From Myrica gale (lineage: Eukaryota > Streptophyta > Magnoliopsida > Fagales > Myricaceae), in assembly GCA_963930655.1 (NCBI GenBank), contig OZ005608.1, positions 23,957,271 to 24,021,270 of the forward strand: a stretch of 64,000 nt of DNA, written 5' to 3'. Below the pieces are notes generated by a model that worked only from the letters and a program-made list of their open reading frames with translations, did not search any database and was not told the DNA's origin. Below, in pieces: positions 22,780-34,999 of the stretch (positions within the stretch are counted from its first letter, which is position 1; each line of letters starts with the position of its first letter). A program made the translations under genes and the position numbers.

Positions 22780-23502
22780 TGAATTTAGCAGTTTGGTCTT
22801 TGGATTTTACCATATTTTATTTTTTAGTTTTTGAGTTTACTTTTTTCAAATGTTAGTCTTTGGGTTTACATTTTTTTATAAAATGGTCCTTCCGTTAGGG
22901 ATCCATTTGTTTCCCTAACGGAAGTGCCACATTAGCTTACAACTCAGCAGCTGATGTGGTAAAAGATATTGACATTTTAATCTTTGGGTTTTACGTTGTT
23001 TTATTTTTTAGTCCTTGGATTTAATTTTTTCAAACTTTAGTCTTTGAGTTTACATTTTTTGACGAAATGACCCTTCCGTCAGGAATTACTTTTCAAATTT
23101 TGAAATAAAAATTTTGGACTTGAATATTTAATAATAACTTATCATTTTAAGTTTTGGCAATTTTAATAACACGTTTAATAGGACTAAAAAAATTCGAAAT
23201 TTAATTTAAATCCTTAAAAATCTACAATTTTTATTAAAACTCTAACTCTTGAATAGTAAAAGTTCTAAAAGTTAAAAATATATTTATTTTAAAAAAATAA
23301 TATGAGTGTTTTCTCCTCTTTTAGTATTTTCAAATTCTTTCTTGTCTATATATACTTTGTATTATCTCTACAATGTCTAGTGTCTGCATACTTAATTTTT
23401 AACAACTGTAAAATGCATGTTATATATTCTTAAGTCATAATATAAAAATATTTTTCTTAATTTTAATTGTATTTACATAAAAAAGTAACTAATATAAAAA
23501 AA

Positions 23503-23534
<32 letters not shown>

Positions 23535-24207
23535 TAAAATTGTTTGATTGATTTGATCCACGCAACTGCCGTGATATGGAAATAAGACCGTATTTTATAA
23601 ACAAAATCAAGAACCTACGAGGCCTAATTGATAGGCTGAGTTGTCAGCTGATGTGACCCTTCTCAAACTATTGTATCTGTTATTTACTGTTATATATTCA
23701 AAGCACCAAAAATTGAGACATGATGTGTTCTATTGAGTTGCAGAAAGCATGTGGATTCTTTGAGTGGTTTGATCTTCGCACCTACCCCTGTGGTAGGGAA
23801 GTAGGACCGTCTTTTACAAAGAAAATCAAGGACATATAAGGCCTAATTCATATGTTGAGTTGTTAATTGATGTGGTCCTTCCGTCAGGGAAACAGACGGA
23901 TCACTGACGAAATGGTCAATTCGTAAAAAAATGTAAACATAAAGACTAAAATTTGAAATAAATAAATTCAAGGACTAAAAAATAAAACGGCGTAAAAATC
24001 AAGGACTAAAATGTCAATTTTTCTTACCACATCAGCTGCTGAGTTATCAGCTGATGTAACCCTTCCGTTAGGGAAACAAATGGATCCCTGACGGAAGGCT
24101 CATTTTGTAAATAAATATAAACTCAAGGACTAATATTTGAGAAAAGTAAATCTAAAGACTAAAAAATTAAAGGAGATAAAACCCAAGGACCATACTGTTA
24201 AATTCCC
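22780..24207. mobile_element. Mutator-like element with long terminal inverted repeats, no transposase
   Basis: About 1.43 kb inserted in the upstream region of TLP copy 4. The left end reads TGAATTTAGCAGTTTGGTCT and the right end, reversed, GGGAATTTAACAGTATGGTC. The inverted similarity continues for roughly 200-300 bp and includes an internal CCTTCCGTTAGGG module with a nested second set. Flanks GTAAATAAAT (22,770-22,779) and GTCAATAAAT (24,208-24,217) are a 9-10-bp target duplication with one mismatch. Block A at about 1,384 shows the empty site. No coding region is seen, so it is non-autonomous. Confidence 0.82.
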
Positions 24208-24476
24208 GTCAATAAATGGCCACCAAAGTCTCGTTTTTTGTGCTTAATTTTGTTGTAACCATTTTTGGTATGGTTTTTTTTTTCAGGACTTCTTAACTCT
24301 TGAGCTGCATTACATTAATCTCGCAATTTACATAGATAGTTCTTACAGAAAGTAAATACACCTGACATTCTTTCGCTTTTCTGTTTTTTTTTTTTGTTTA
24401 GTGAAAGATAATGAATATATTCAGTCTAAAACGTCATGAGTGTTAGTGTAGATGAGAAAGGAGTCTCTGCAAAGAT

Positions 24477-24772
24477 CAGGGCCGGCTCAACCCTTAAGTA
24501 AATTAGGCAGTTGCCTAAGCCCCCATTTGGAGTAAGAGGCCCCACAACTTAAAAGAAAAAATAAAATTAAAATTAAAAGACCCTTAAATACATGATGAAC
24601 AAATAAATTAAAAATAAAAAGATCCTTAAGCCCACTTGATTAGTAATTTTATATCTCAAAATTTTATAAAAATTATTTTTAAATAAAATTTTAAATATTT
24701 TTTAAAAAAATTATATAAAAAGACCTATTTTTATTATGGCCTTAGCCCTTTTTTTTTTTTGAGCCGACCCTG
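24477..24772. mobile_element. Non-autonomous hAT element, 296 bp
   Basis: The ends CAGGGCCGGCTC and GAGCCGACCCTG are 12-bp inverted repeats with one mismatch. Exact 8-bp target duplications GCAAAGAT flank it (24,469-24,476; 24,773-24,780). Block A at about 1,631-1,640 has the single uninterrupted site. Confidence 0.92.
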
Positions 24773-24780
24773 GCAAAGAT

Positions 24781-25728
24781 AAACGTGCAAAATCATATAA
24801 AAAGATGGATGGATGTGATTTAAAGCTGAACATATATCAGGTAATGAGTCAAGTTAAGGTTGAGTTAGTCATTTTGTCTACTCACCTAATTATTAAATGA
24901 TGTGGCCACTAAACGTTAAATTTGTATCTTTCCATCCACGTTTTGAATGACTTTACACATTAGCATATTGCACAATCCATTCTCGCCTAATCTGTCCATC
25001 CTGGATAAAATTTGTGCATCTGAACAGCACTATACTGTGTCAACAGTACTGGAAAATGTTACATCCAACAGTGGAAAATTTCCTGCAGATTAAGCTACAG
25101 TACAGGCATTATCGCGTATGGATCAAGTTACTATTGCCGGTCAAATGTTTTTTGGAAAATTTGTTATGCTGTTTAATTTATCTTAAAGGCCATAGCTTGA
25201 CTTGAAGACAAGTCAATAAATGGCCAACAAAATCTCGTTTTTTGTGCTTAATTTTGTTCTAATCATGTTTTGTTTGGTGTTCGTTTCAGGACCTCTTAAC
25301 TCTTAAGCTGCATTACATTAATCTCGCAGTTTACATAGATAGTTCTTGCAGAAAGTAATTAAATACAGCAATCATTCTTTTGCTTTTCTGTTTCTTGTTT
25401 AGTGAAGATCGTGAATATATTCAGTCTAAAACGACAGCGTAGATATTGGCATGGTTACAATATTATATACATAACCCCAGGAATTAACATCTACAAAACA
25501 ACCCTATATTCAAAACATCAGGTTGATCTTACAAATTCTAGCTGAGGTTTTTTTTTTGTTTCTTGATCTGAGTAAAGATGAAAAATCTGCTGAGGTACTA
25601 TTTGTAAATCATGTACGTTTAATCGGTCCATCCAGAATAAATATCGTGCATCTGAACAGTACTATACTGTGTCAACAGTACTGGAAAATGTTAAGTACAT
25701 CCAACAGTGGAGAATTTCGTGCATCTGG
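24781..25728. other. Intergenic, collinear with 1,640-3,306
   Basis: No gene. It lacks the 843-bp duplication of block A and ends with TCTGG (25,724-25,728), the left target duplication of the copia element. Confidence 0.65.
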
Positions 25729-26241
25729 TGTAAGAGTAAAATCACAATCAATCAATTTGATTGTGAATGCAGCGGAATAATAAAGCAGGATCTTTACCTC
25801 CAGCCATCTTGCTCAGAACTCGAACAGAATCTCTGCAGAGTAACTTTATGAATATGAAGTATTTTAGTGAGGCTCTTCCAACCTATGCCTATGCCTTACA
25901 GAGAATGCATTAGATGGTATACACAGGCCTCTTATTTATAGGCTAGGTCAGGGACCCTCAATCTGTTGTAGATTTGAATTTGTTCCTTCCATCAAGGTAA
26001 TTCAAATTCAAAATCAAATAGCAAATTCAAATTCAAAATCAAATAGCAAACTTTATCTAATTGGTTACAATTTGAATTCCAATTTAAATCAGAAATCAAA
26101 TTGCAATCTTTATCCAATTAGTTCTAAATTTGAATCTGCTACAGATTCCATAATCTTATTTTAACTAACACCATAATCTTTAAAACTTTAAAAGATTATT
26201 TACATATGTCAATTAGGTCACCTTAAGGAAATTTTCTAACA
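25729..26241 (-). repeat. 3' LTR of copia element 1
   Basis: 513 bp, TG...CA ends. On the + strand it begins TGTAAGAGTAAAATC and ends TTTTCTAACA. It contains two internal tandem copies of an AATTCAAATTCAAAATC segment. Confidence 0.95.
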
Positions 26242-26578
26242 TTCTCCCACTTGACCTTGACGACATATGTCTTAATGGTGTCTGGAGTTCTTTAGTATGG
26301 CCAACTGTTTATGGAATCCTCCCACCCACATAATGAATGCTACACACGAATCATAGCGGTAAAGCCGTAACATAATCGGTCGTCCCTTCCATGTATTACC
26401 AGCACAATACTCATTATATGAGTACTTTATGGGAATCAAAACTTTATGAATGAACTTCCTATAAGTCATTCAGGTCCTATTTTATTTATCTCCATAGATA
26501 ACAATAAATAATAAAGAATTTGCGCAATAAATCTTTATTACAATAACTTCATGTCTGTAATTCAAAATTTGAGAGAAA

Positions 26579-29500
26579 CTAAGTACAAAATGAATTTGCA
26601 AGCCCCATATGGTCCACATGACCTTTAAACTGTTTTACCGGTAAACCTTTAGTCATGGGATCAGCAAGCATCAACTTAGTACTTATATGCTCTATAGAAA
26701 CAGCATGTCTCTTGATGTTTTCTCTCACACTAAGATACTTGATATCTATGTGCTTACTCCTGCTTCCACTTTTATGATTCTTTGAAAAGAATACTGCCGC
26801 AGAATTGTCACATAAGATCTTAATTGGTCTCTCAACAGACTCAATAATTTTGAGACCACTAACAAAATTTCTTAACCACAATGCCTGTGTAGTGGCTTCA
26901 TAGCACGCAATAAACTCTGCTTCCATTGTAGAGGTAGCAACTATAGTCTGTTTGCAACTTTTCCAGGATACAGCTCCTCCAGCAAAGAGAAAAATGTACC
27001 CTGACGTAGACTTTCTGCTATCTATACATCCAGCAAAATCTGAATCTGTATACCCAGACACTTCTAAATGGTCAACATGTCTGTAGGTCAAACTGTAATT
27101 CTTGGTTCCTTGTAAGTACCGCATGACCTTCTTTGCAGCTCTCCAATGCTCCAATCCAGGATTACTTTGGTATCTTCCCAGTATACCAACTGCTAATGCA
27201 ATATCAGGTCTAGTACAGACCTGAGCATACATCAAACTGCCGATTGCAGATGCATATGGTAAACCTTTCATTTGTTCTTGTTCCAATTCACTTTTGGGAC
27301 ATTGATCCAAACAGAATTTATCCCCTTTAATGATGGGTGCTACACTAGGAGCACATTTGCTCATATCATATCTCTCTAAAACTTTTTCAATGTAGGCCTT
27401 CTGAGACAGTTGTAATATTTTCTGTTTTCTATCTCTATGAATCTCTATGCCAATGACATAAGAGGCTTCACCCAAATCCTTCATTTCAAAGTGTTTAGAC
27501 AGAAACTTTTTAGTTTCATATAGCAAACCCAAATCATTTGTTGCAAGTAAAATATCGTCTACATAAAGGACCAGAAAGATTACTTTACTCCCACTGACCT
27601 TAAGGTATATACATTGATCCACAAGATTCTCCAAAAATCCGAATGAAGTAATAACTTTGTGAAATTTAATATACCACTGACGGGAGGCTTGTTTTAGTCC
27701 ATATATAGATTTCTTTAATTTACATGCCTTCTGACTGTTATCACCAAACCCCTCAGGTTGTCTCATATACACCTCCTCCTCAAGATCCCCATTTAGAAAG
27801 GCTGTTTTCACGTCCATCTGTTGTAGCTCTAAGTCAAAATGAGCTACTAATGCCATGATTATCCTAAACGAATCCTTCTTTGATACTGGAGAGAAGGTTT
27901 CATGATAATCTATGCCTTCTTTTTGAGTGAAACCCTTGGCTACAAGTCTGGCTTTATATCGTTCAACTTTACCGGAAGCTTCCCTTTTGGTTTTGTAAAC
28001 CCATTTGCAGCCTATGGCTACAGCTCCCTTTGGTAAGTCAACAAGATCCCAGACTTGATTCTTTGCCATAGATTCCATCTCTTCCTTCATGGCATTAAAC
28101 CACAACATGGAGTTATCTCCATTCATGGCCTGTGAAAACGTATTTGGATCCCTTTTAGGTCCAACATCAAAGTCAGACTCTTGAAGGTATACAACATAAT
28201 CACTAGGGATTGTTGATTTCCTTATTCTAGAGGACCGTCTTAATTCTACTTCCTCAACATCTTGCAGAGGTTGGGTAGACTCAGTCTGAACCTGTTCTGT
28301 ATGAGTTGGCTCTTCTTGAACTGGTTGTGGTTCAGGATAATCAATTTGATCTTTCCTAAACACAAACATTCTTTCTCCAGAAGGAGAAGATTCAGACAAC
28401 TCTTGTGCTTCTTTAAATTCAACCTTTTGGGAATTTGCACTAGGTTCAATATCCTCTAAAAACTTAGCATTTCCTGATTCAACAATCCTAGTATTATGTG
28501 TAGGACAATAAAATCTAAATCCTTTAGAGTTTACTGGATAGCCGATAAAAAATCCGCTGGTTGTCTTTGGATCTAATTTCTTTATATTCGGATCATAAAT
28601 CCTCACTTCAGCAGGACAACCCCATATGTGTAAGTGATTTAAACTAGGTTTCCACCCATTCCATAACTCAAAAGGTGTCTTTGGGACAGCCTTGGATGGA
28701 ACCCTATTTAAGATATACACAGCAGTTTTTAAAGCTTCACTCCATAGATACTGAGGGAGACTAGAATTACTAAGCATACTCCTTACCATGTCCATAAGTG
28801 TGCGATTCCTTCTTTCTGCTACACCATTTTGTTGTGGTGTACCAGGCATTGTGTATTGAGCAACAATGCCTTCCTCTTCAAGGAATTTCGCAAATGGACC
28901 ACTCATTTGTCCTTTTTCTGTGTACCTTCCATAATATTCTCCACCTCTATCAGATCTTACGATCTTGATTTTCGTTTCCTTTTGATTCTCTACTTCTGCC
29001 TTATAAGTCTTAAAGGCATTCAACGCCTCAGACTTTTCATCAATAAGGTAGAGATACATGAAACGTGAATGGTCATCAATGAATGAGATAAAATATCTCT
29101 GACCATTGAAACATGGAGTAGGAAAAGGTCCACAGAGATCAGTGTGTATGATCTCTAGAATCTTTGAACTCCTTCTGGCACCTTTAGTGGACTTGTTAGT
29201 CTGCTTTCCCTTTATGCAGTCTATACAAGTGCCAAGGTCAGTAAAATCAAGAGTTTGTAAGACTCCGTCATTTGCCAACCTTTTGATTCGCTCAATGGAG
29301 ATATGTCCCAATCTCCTATGCCATAACAAACCGGAATTCTCATTTATAAGCCTTCTCTTTATGCCAATAGTATGTATTGACAAACAATTATTCTCAAAGT
29401 TGGGATCTAATTCAATTTTGTAAAGACCATCAATTTTTATTCCACCACCAATAACTTGATTATTTCGAAATAAACTGAAAACTGAATTTATAAAATAAAA

Positions 29501-30067
29501 ACCATAACCCAATACATCAAGTTTTGAAATTGAAATTAAATTCCTTGAAAAGTTTGAAATAAAAAATACATCTTCAAGATCTAAAATAAATCCAGTCTTC
29601 AAAATTATTCTGTAAGTCCCAACCGCTTCCACACTTGAGAACAATTTATTTCCAGAGTAAACTCGTTGTTCACTTCTTTTCGGCTTCCTTGTTGTGAGAA
29701 AACCCTGCAATGTATTCACAATGTGGATTGTAGAACCAGAATCAATCCACCAAGTATTGCAAGGAGCTTCAACAACTAAAGATTCATGACAAACAAGAGA
29801 GAGGAATATACCTTTCTTCTCGAGCCACTTTAGGTACTTTTGGCAATCCTTCTTCATGTGTCCTTTCTTCTTACAGAAGAAACAAGTATCCTTAGTGCCA
29901 TTAATCTTAATTGGCACCTTGTTCTCCTTCTTGAAGTTGTGGACAACCTTGCCTTTCTTGGTCTTCCCCTTAGCACGAGAAACAAAGTGAGAACTCTCAG
30001 GTTTCTCAGGTTTCTCGAGTTTCAGCCTCTCTTCCTCTTGAACACACATAGTCAGTAAATCATTCAC
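26579..30067 (-). CDS. Copia Pol polyprotein (with C-terminal Gag)
   Basis: A frame of about 1,160 codons. Visible domains in order: zinc knuckle [14 protein letters not shown] (about residues 62-75); aspartic protease WWIDSGST (about 106-113); integrase with the HRRLGH...C..C zinc region, a DDE-type core ([32 protein letters not shown]); reverse transcriptase ([35 protein letters not shown]); RNase H ([19 protein letters not shown]). No frameshift was seen. It has no ATG at its left limit because it is the continuation of the gag frame after a single TAG (30,071-30,073). It acts only in transposition of the element. Confidence 0.95.
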   Translation of the reverse strand: MNDLLTMCVQEEERLKLEKPEKPESSHFVSRAKGKTKKGKVVHNFKKENKVPIKINGTKDTCFFCKKKGHMKKDCQKYLKWLEKKGIFLSLVCHESLVVEAPCNTWWIDSGSTIHIVNTLQGFLTTRKPKRSEQRVYSGNKLFSSVEAVGTYRIILKTGFILDLEDVFFISNFSRNLISISKLDVLGYGFYFINSVFSLFRNNQVIGGGIKIDGLYKIELDPNFENNCLSIHTIGIKRRLINENSGLLWHRRLGHISIERIKRLANDGVLQTLDFTDLGTCIDCIKGKQTNKSTKGARRSSKILEIIHTDLCGPFPTPCFNGQRYFISFIDDHSRFMYLYLIDEKSEALNAFKTYKAEVENQKETKIKIVRSDRGGEYYGRYTEKGQMSGPFAKFLEEEGIVAQYTMPGTPQQNGVAERRNRTLMDMVRSMLSNSSLPQYLWSEALKTAVYILNRVPSKAVPKTPFELWNGWKPSLNHLHIWGCPAEVRIYDPNIKKLDPKTTSGFFIGYPVNSKGFRFYCPTHNTRIVESGNAKFLEDIEPSANSQKVEFKEAQELSESSPSGERMFVFRKDQIDYPEPQPVQEEPTHTEQVQTESTQPLQDVEEVELRRSSRIRKSTIPSDYVVYLQESDFDVGPKRDPNTFSQAMNGDNSMLWFNAMKEEMESMAKNQVWDLVDLPKGAVAIGCKWVYKTKREASGKVERYKARLVAKGFTQKEGIDYHETFSPVSKKDSFRIIMALVAHFDLELQQMDVKTAFLNGDLEEEVYMRQPEGFGDNSQKACKLKKSIYGLKQASRQWYIKFHKVITSFGFLENLVDQCIYLKVSGSKVIFLVLYVDDILLATNDLGLLYETKKFLSKHFEMKDLGEASYVIGIEIHRDRKQKILQLSQKAYIEKVLERYDMSKCAPSVAPIIKGDKFCLDQCPKSELEQEQMKGLPYASAIGSLMYAQVCTRPDIALAVGILGRYQSNPGLEHWRAAKKVMRYLQGTKNYSLTYRHVDHLEVSGYTDSDFAGCIDSRKSTSGYIFLFAGGAVSWKSCKQTIVATSTMEAEFIACYEATTQALWLRNFVSGLKIIESVERPIKILCDNSAAVFFSKNHKSGSRSKHIDIKYLSVRENIKRHAVSIEHISTKLMLADPMTKGLPVKQFKGHVDHMGLANSFCT

Positions 30068-30070
30068 TGA

Positions 30071-30583
30071 CTATTTTTCCTTATGTGTGTTGTATGATAT
30101 TTTAAAGGGACCATACTCATTTGGTAGAGAGTTCAAAATTAGATGAACCAAGAATGAGTCAGAAATTTCAACTTCCAGAGTTTTTAATTGAGATGCAATG
30201 TCTCTCATCTCCATTATGTGCTCACGCACACTAGTTGAACTCTTTATTGATTTGCTTGACAGCTTTCTCATCAGGGTGCTGGCTAATGCCTTTTCAGAAG
30301 TAACAAATTGTTCTTCAACGGACTTTAAAAAATCCTTAGCTTTAATGCTTTCAGGGATAGAACCCCTAATGCTCTTGATGATGTGAGATTTAATGAACAT
30401 CAAACTGAGACGATTTGATCGCTCCCATCGTTCATAAGAATAAATCTCCTGTGGCGTACTTGATTCCGTGATAGTGGGTTCCACTACACGGAGCGCTTCA
30501 TCTAATTCCATACACCCCAGAGTGAAAAGCAAACTTTGCTTCCAGTCAGCAAAATTCTCACCACTTAGCATTGGAACACGCAA
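30071..30583 (-). CDS. Copia Gag N-terminal part, ending at a nonsense codon
   Basis: The peptide includes MLSGENFADWKQSLLFTL and DIASQLKTLEVEISDSF, typical of plant copia Gag. It ends at TAG (30,071-30,073), in the same frame as Pol. The codon position is most simply a former TGG (Trp), a C-to-T change on the + strand. The real start is uncertain. The frame is open upstream beyond 30,583, and TATATTGCAG at about 30,620 resembles a 3' splice site, so a spliced leader is possible. The first ATG in frame is at 30,571. Confidence 0.85.
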   Translation of the reverse strand: MRVPMLSGENFADWKQSLLFTLGCMELDEALRVVEPTITESSTPQEIYSYERWERSNRLSLMFIKSHIIKSIRGSIPESIKAKDFLKSVEEQFVTSEKALASTLMRKLSSKSIKSSTSVREHIMEMRDIASQLKTLEVEISDSFLVHLILNSLPNEYGPFKISYNTHKEK

Positions 30584-31349
30584 CGAACTATCAATTAGGG
30601 AAGAAGGAATAACTGCAATATAACCAAAGAAACATAAAACTACTGAATTGCTATGAAGTAACCATATTTAAATCAACCAATGTCAATTTAATAGTAAATT
30701 TCAACCTACCTATGGGCAAAGGTTGCATATGCATGGAATTTACTCTTTATTATTAAATCTAACAATTTTAAATATTAAGAATAAAATTCTCAGTACCTGT
30801 GAGCCTAAGAAAATTTTATTGTTAATACAAAATTTATTATTTTAATCTAACTAAGTCACAAAATTAAAAAAATTCCCTGCGGGGAAAGTAATCAATTTTA
30901 TAATTTAGTTACCACACGGAGATTAATTTCACTTTATGAAGTTCATATATTAATCTTGATGTAATCATCAATATAAAATTGGGATGCTGTGGCTCTCCGA
31001 AAATCATTATGATAATTACGACTTCATCAATATCCGTCAACTTTATAGATGCCTAATCTTAATCCAAGAATAAAAAAATGAACCAATCTTTAAAGTGAGA
31101 CAATAGTATTTTCTAAAACACAAGCAGGGGAGCTCCCAGGTAAGTGAGGTAGGTCTGAGGACCTTTAAATACCAAGACTTGCCTTAGCCAGAACTGTCCC
31201 TGACCTGTATTCTTCGATCATACCCCATATTCCCACTAACCTTAGTAGGTTCATTTAATCATGCTTGGTCTAGGCATCATACATTTTATGCATGATCAAC
31301 CTATCTATATAATTAGATTTTTCACATAATAAATCAAGCATAAATTTAA

Positions 31350-31570
31350 TATTTCTAGAATGGAATCAATTAAACATTGAACATCATAATAATTCTAGAA
31401 ATTAATGCAAGCATAAAAGTAAATTGACATTTCTAGAATTTAATCAATTAAACATTGAACATCATAATAATTCTAGAAATTAATGCAAGCATAAACTAAT
31501 ATTTCTAGAATTTAATCAATGAAACATTGAACATACAAATAATTCTAGAAATTAATGCAAGCATAAAAGC
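31350..31570. repeat. Three tandem AT-rich repeats in copia leader
   Basis: Three units of 70-78 bp beginning near 31,350, 31,428 and 31,500. Each has the pattern ATTTCTAGAAT ... ATTCTAGAAAT followed by TAATGCAAGCATAAA. The two TCTAGA motifs in a unit are inverted. A (TTAAAA)n-like tract follows to 31,625. Confidence 0.85.
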
Positions 31571-31656
31571 ATAAAAGTTTTTTTTTTTTTTAAATTAAAA
31601 TTAAAATTAAAATTAAAATTAAAAATTTAAAAATAATAATAATATAATCTGCCGGT

Positions 31657-32165
31657 CCGGTCCGGTCCGACCGGACCGGCGGTCCATACCGCAACCCCGC
31701 CCACGCGGGTCGCCTGACCCGATCCATTCGGGTCAGGGCTTTGGGCTTCAAGGGCCTTGGGCTGACCCAATGGTCAGTCCAGCCCATCTGGTCAGAAGCA
31801 TTTTGGGCCTCAAGGCCCTTGGGCTGGCCTCCTGACTTATCCGGGTAGGTAACCCTACCCGGGTTACCGGGTCAATGACCCGGTCATCTTAAACACAGAC
31901 CCGAAGGTCTGTGTTTGTAGCAGACTTGCGGCGGCAACTGCCGCCGCAACTCATGCAGCGGCCTGGCGTCCTAGGGGACGCCGCTGCACTGCCTGGCGTC
32001 CCAATGGACGCCGCCGCCTGCACCAGCCTTCGCCAGCGACGAGAAGGCCGAGAGCCTCTCATCGCCGACAGCCTTTGAAGGCCACGGGTTTCTAACCCGT
32101 GGCTGGGAGAGGAGGCTCCTCTCCGGCCACCTGCTGCCGCAGGGAGGGTCACCTCCTCTGGTGAC
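31657..32165. repeat. Hairpin-rich GC island in copia leader
   Basis: About 510 bp of GC-rich sequence in an otherwise AT-rich element, packed with perfect or near-perfect stems of 5-11 bp and 1-6-nt loops. Examples: 31,657-31,679 (11 bp), 31,713-31,737 (10 bp), 31,841-31,862 (9 bp), 31,866-31,884 (9 bp), 31,891-31,916 (AAACACAGACC/GGTCTGTGTTT), 31,926-31,949 (11 bp), 31,955-31,987, 31,995-32,012, 32,081-32,103 (10 bp), 32,106-32,124 (9 bp), 32,148-32,165 (6 bp). A 102-codon Arg/Ser-rich minus-strand frame (31,889-32,197) overlaps but looks incidental. Confidence 0.9.
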
Positions 32166-32616
32166 TCTTCATCTTCTTTGTTCAAGAACCAAAACACAGT
32201 ATTTTACCATTCCAATGAATCAAAAAACTTGGTTTTCATGAAGATGTTTTATGAACATTTTGCAAAATCAAAACCCAAAACATACGGTTTTTTTTTTTTT
32301 TTAAATATGCTTTTGTTTGCACCAACAACAACGTAGTGCCTTTTCCAATTCATAAACAAAGTTATGCAATATAACAGTAACTGAAAGCACACCGTGTAAG
32401 GTTTCAGGCATTAGCAAAATTGCATTGTCACCAAAAAATACAAAAAAAAAAAACTTATACCGAACATAATAGAGATCCGGTCAAAGAAAGAAAAAAAAAA
32501 TTCTTTTAAAACACTGATACAGAGAACCTTTAGCTCTTGATTCAAGCGACAATCTGAATTTAATCAGTAGATCGCTTCACTGAACAAGAAGCTTGAAGGA
32601 TGGCTCTGATACCACA

Positions 32617-33129
32617 TGTAAGAGTAAAATCACAATCAATCAATTTGATTGTGAATGCAGCGGAATAATAAAGCAGGATCTTTACCTCCAGCCATCTTGC
32701 TCAGAACTCGAACAGAATCTCTGCAGAGTAACTTTATGAATATGAAGTATTTTAGTGAGGCTCTTCCAACCTATGCCTATGCCTTACAGAGAATGCATTA
32801 GATGGTATACACAGGCCTCTTATTTATAGGCTAGGTCAGGGACCCTCAATCTGTTGTAGATTTGAATTTGTTCCTTCCATCAAGGTAATTCAAATTCAAA
32901 ATCAAATAGCAAATTCAAATTCAAAATCAAATAGCAAACTTTATCTAATTGGTTACAATTTGAATTCCAATTTAAATCAGAAATCAAATTGCAATCTTTA
33001 TCCAATTAGTTCTAAATTTGAATCTGCTACAGATTCCATAATCTTATTTTAACTAACACCATAATCTTTAAAACTTTAAAAGATTATTTACATATGTCAA
33101 TTAGGTCACCTTAAGGAAATTTTCTAACA
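32617..33129 (-). repeat. 5' LTR of copia element 1
   Basis: 513 bp, no difference from 25,729-26,241 by eye. Flanked on the right by the TCTGG target duplication. It is the promoter-bearing LTR for minus-strand transcription. Confidence 0.95.
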
Positions 33130-33134
33130 TCTGG

Positions 33135-34999
33135 CCGATCTTTCGTGTCAAGGAAAAACACTCCCACTTAGACATTTGCGATAAGAACAGTTTATCGGTT
33201 TGCCATTATGTGCTCACGCGGGCCAGGAAAGCTTTTAAAGTGGTTTACCCCAACAAAGAGTAATATATATGCGGCCTTTTCCTCATCTCATCATTTTTAA
33301 GTGAAAGAAGAAAATGGAGACCCAGATGCCCTTAAGATAATTATCTTATGTCCCGCCATTAATCTTGACTTAAGAATTGAATAAGAGATGACTCAAAAAA
33401 AATATTAAGACTATCTAAGAATTACTCTCAATCTCTTCTTATTTTTTCTTCCACGATATCCTTAAAATACCAGACAAATGTAGTTAAAACCAGGAAATTT
33501 TTAATTGTTTGACGTGTTTGGGGTTCCAATATTTTCACTGTGACAAAGTACTTTTGACGCACAGGGGAGGATGTCCAAGTCTTGCACTTGAAATATATCC
33601 AGAAAATTAAACTGGGCTACGAGTACTCCTCTAGCCTCCTTTGTTGTTCTAACCCTCGCGGCCGTCCAATTCGTCACGTCATCCAATTCGAAGGCAGATC
33701 CTTAAATTCCAGGACTTCTGTTTGTTTTAATTTAATTTTATAAACCTGGGAATATGAATCACTAAAGGATTATAGTGGAAGGTGAGTCGCTGAGAGTGAT
33801 TGAAGCACCGAATTAAGGACTTCTCAAAGAGAGTGAACTTCCGCATATCCACAATACTATCAAGGAAATTCATAGCCTCCTACGCAAATTGGATCACTGG
33901 AAATATCAGAAAACCAGGAGGGGTGTAAATAATACTACGAAATGTCTTACTCGTTGGGCCGCCTCTAATTTATTTGAACCTTCTCCTATATAATTGAGTA
34001 AATTGATAATTTGAATTTGCTGTAGTATTATCTAGCTCGTTAGATCACCTCTGAATTTATTTCGGGAGACACTTCTTTGTAATCGATCACAAACTAATTA
34101 TTTTAACTTTGTGTATGCAGGGTAGATCCCCTAATTATGTAAGTGTTTAAGTAAAAATGAATGAACCTTTGTCTTGATTAAGGCATGTTCGTTTACACAA
34201 GTATTCAACAAAACTTCCACAAATAACATCTAAAATCTCAAAAATTTATATACAAACACCAATATTTTTTACACAATCTCCAACAACTTTTCACACAAGT
34301 TTCAATACCTTTAAAAAAAAAATAACAAATCTTCTCTCTCCATATTTTTTCAACTAAATCCAATACCTTTTTATTAAACAATTATTTCAAATTATCTTTC
34401 TCTATGGAAAAAAAAATTATCTTTCTCTATACCTTTTTAGAAACTCTAACAAAAATTAAATATCTTTAAAACTTTTCACTAATTCTTAGGCAAAAATTTA
34501 TGAAATTTTAATCTACATAAATATTCACAACTATATCAAAATCTTAAAAATCTTACAAATTTTTATAAAACAACATCACCTTGAAAACAAGAAGGAAAAA
34601 ATTTACTTTGCACGCCTGAACTTTGGGATCATTTCTAAATTGCACTCACTTTTATCGATTTCGTTAGATTATTTCTATGTTTATGTTGATTCTCACTCTA
34701 GACCTCAAATTGTTGTTACTTCTCAAGGCAAACCAACCGCGTGACGTCCACGTAGAACTTAAAGTTCTTATTTCCCGCTTTGCCCTTCCCCTCGCATGGA
34801 CCTCCTCGACTGGCTGGCCCTCTTCTTCGGCTTCCAGAGGGACAAATACGGAACCAGCGGGAGAGCACCTCGTCCTCCACCTCGACAACGCCCAGATGCG
34901 CCGCCTCTCTCCTCCCCTGAAGAACGCTGATGGGGTGTGGTCTTCCAAGGCGAATAGAAGGGTGGTGATTTTTCGTTCTCGTTCTTTGCAGACTGTTCA
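33135..34999. other. Intergenic, continuation of block A'
   Basis: Collinear with 3,307-4,599, except for about 500 bp at 33,317-33,830 that block A lacks. That segment resembles 20,905-21,130. No gene seen. The inverted-repeat fragment beginning CATGGACCTCCTCGACTGG recurs at about 34,795. Confidence 0.6.

Larger units (their letters stand above)
25729..33129 (-). mobile_element. Full-length Ty1/copia retrotransposon 1 (7.4 kb), very young
   Basis: The two 513-bp LTRs (25,729-26,241; 32,617-33,129) show no difference by eye. The target duplication TCTGG is exact on both sides (25,724-25,728; 33,130-33,134), and the empty site is at 3,302-3,306 in block A. The element lies on the minus strand. 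A primer-binding site TGGTATCAGAGC (initiator tRNA-Met type) is at 32,603-32,614, beside the 5' LTR. A polypurine tract AAGTGGGAGAA is at 26,242-26,252. Gag and Pol are complete apart from one stop codon. The leader between 5' LTR and gag is unusually long (about 2 kb). Confidence 0.97.

Noticed and set aside
31889..32197. 102-codon minus-strand frame in the copia leader as a real protein
   Set aside because: It overlaps the hairpin island, and its composition follows the GC-rich palindromes; no domain was recognised.
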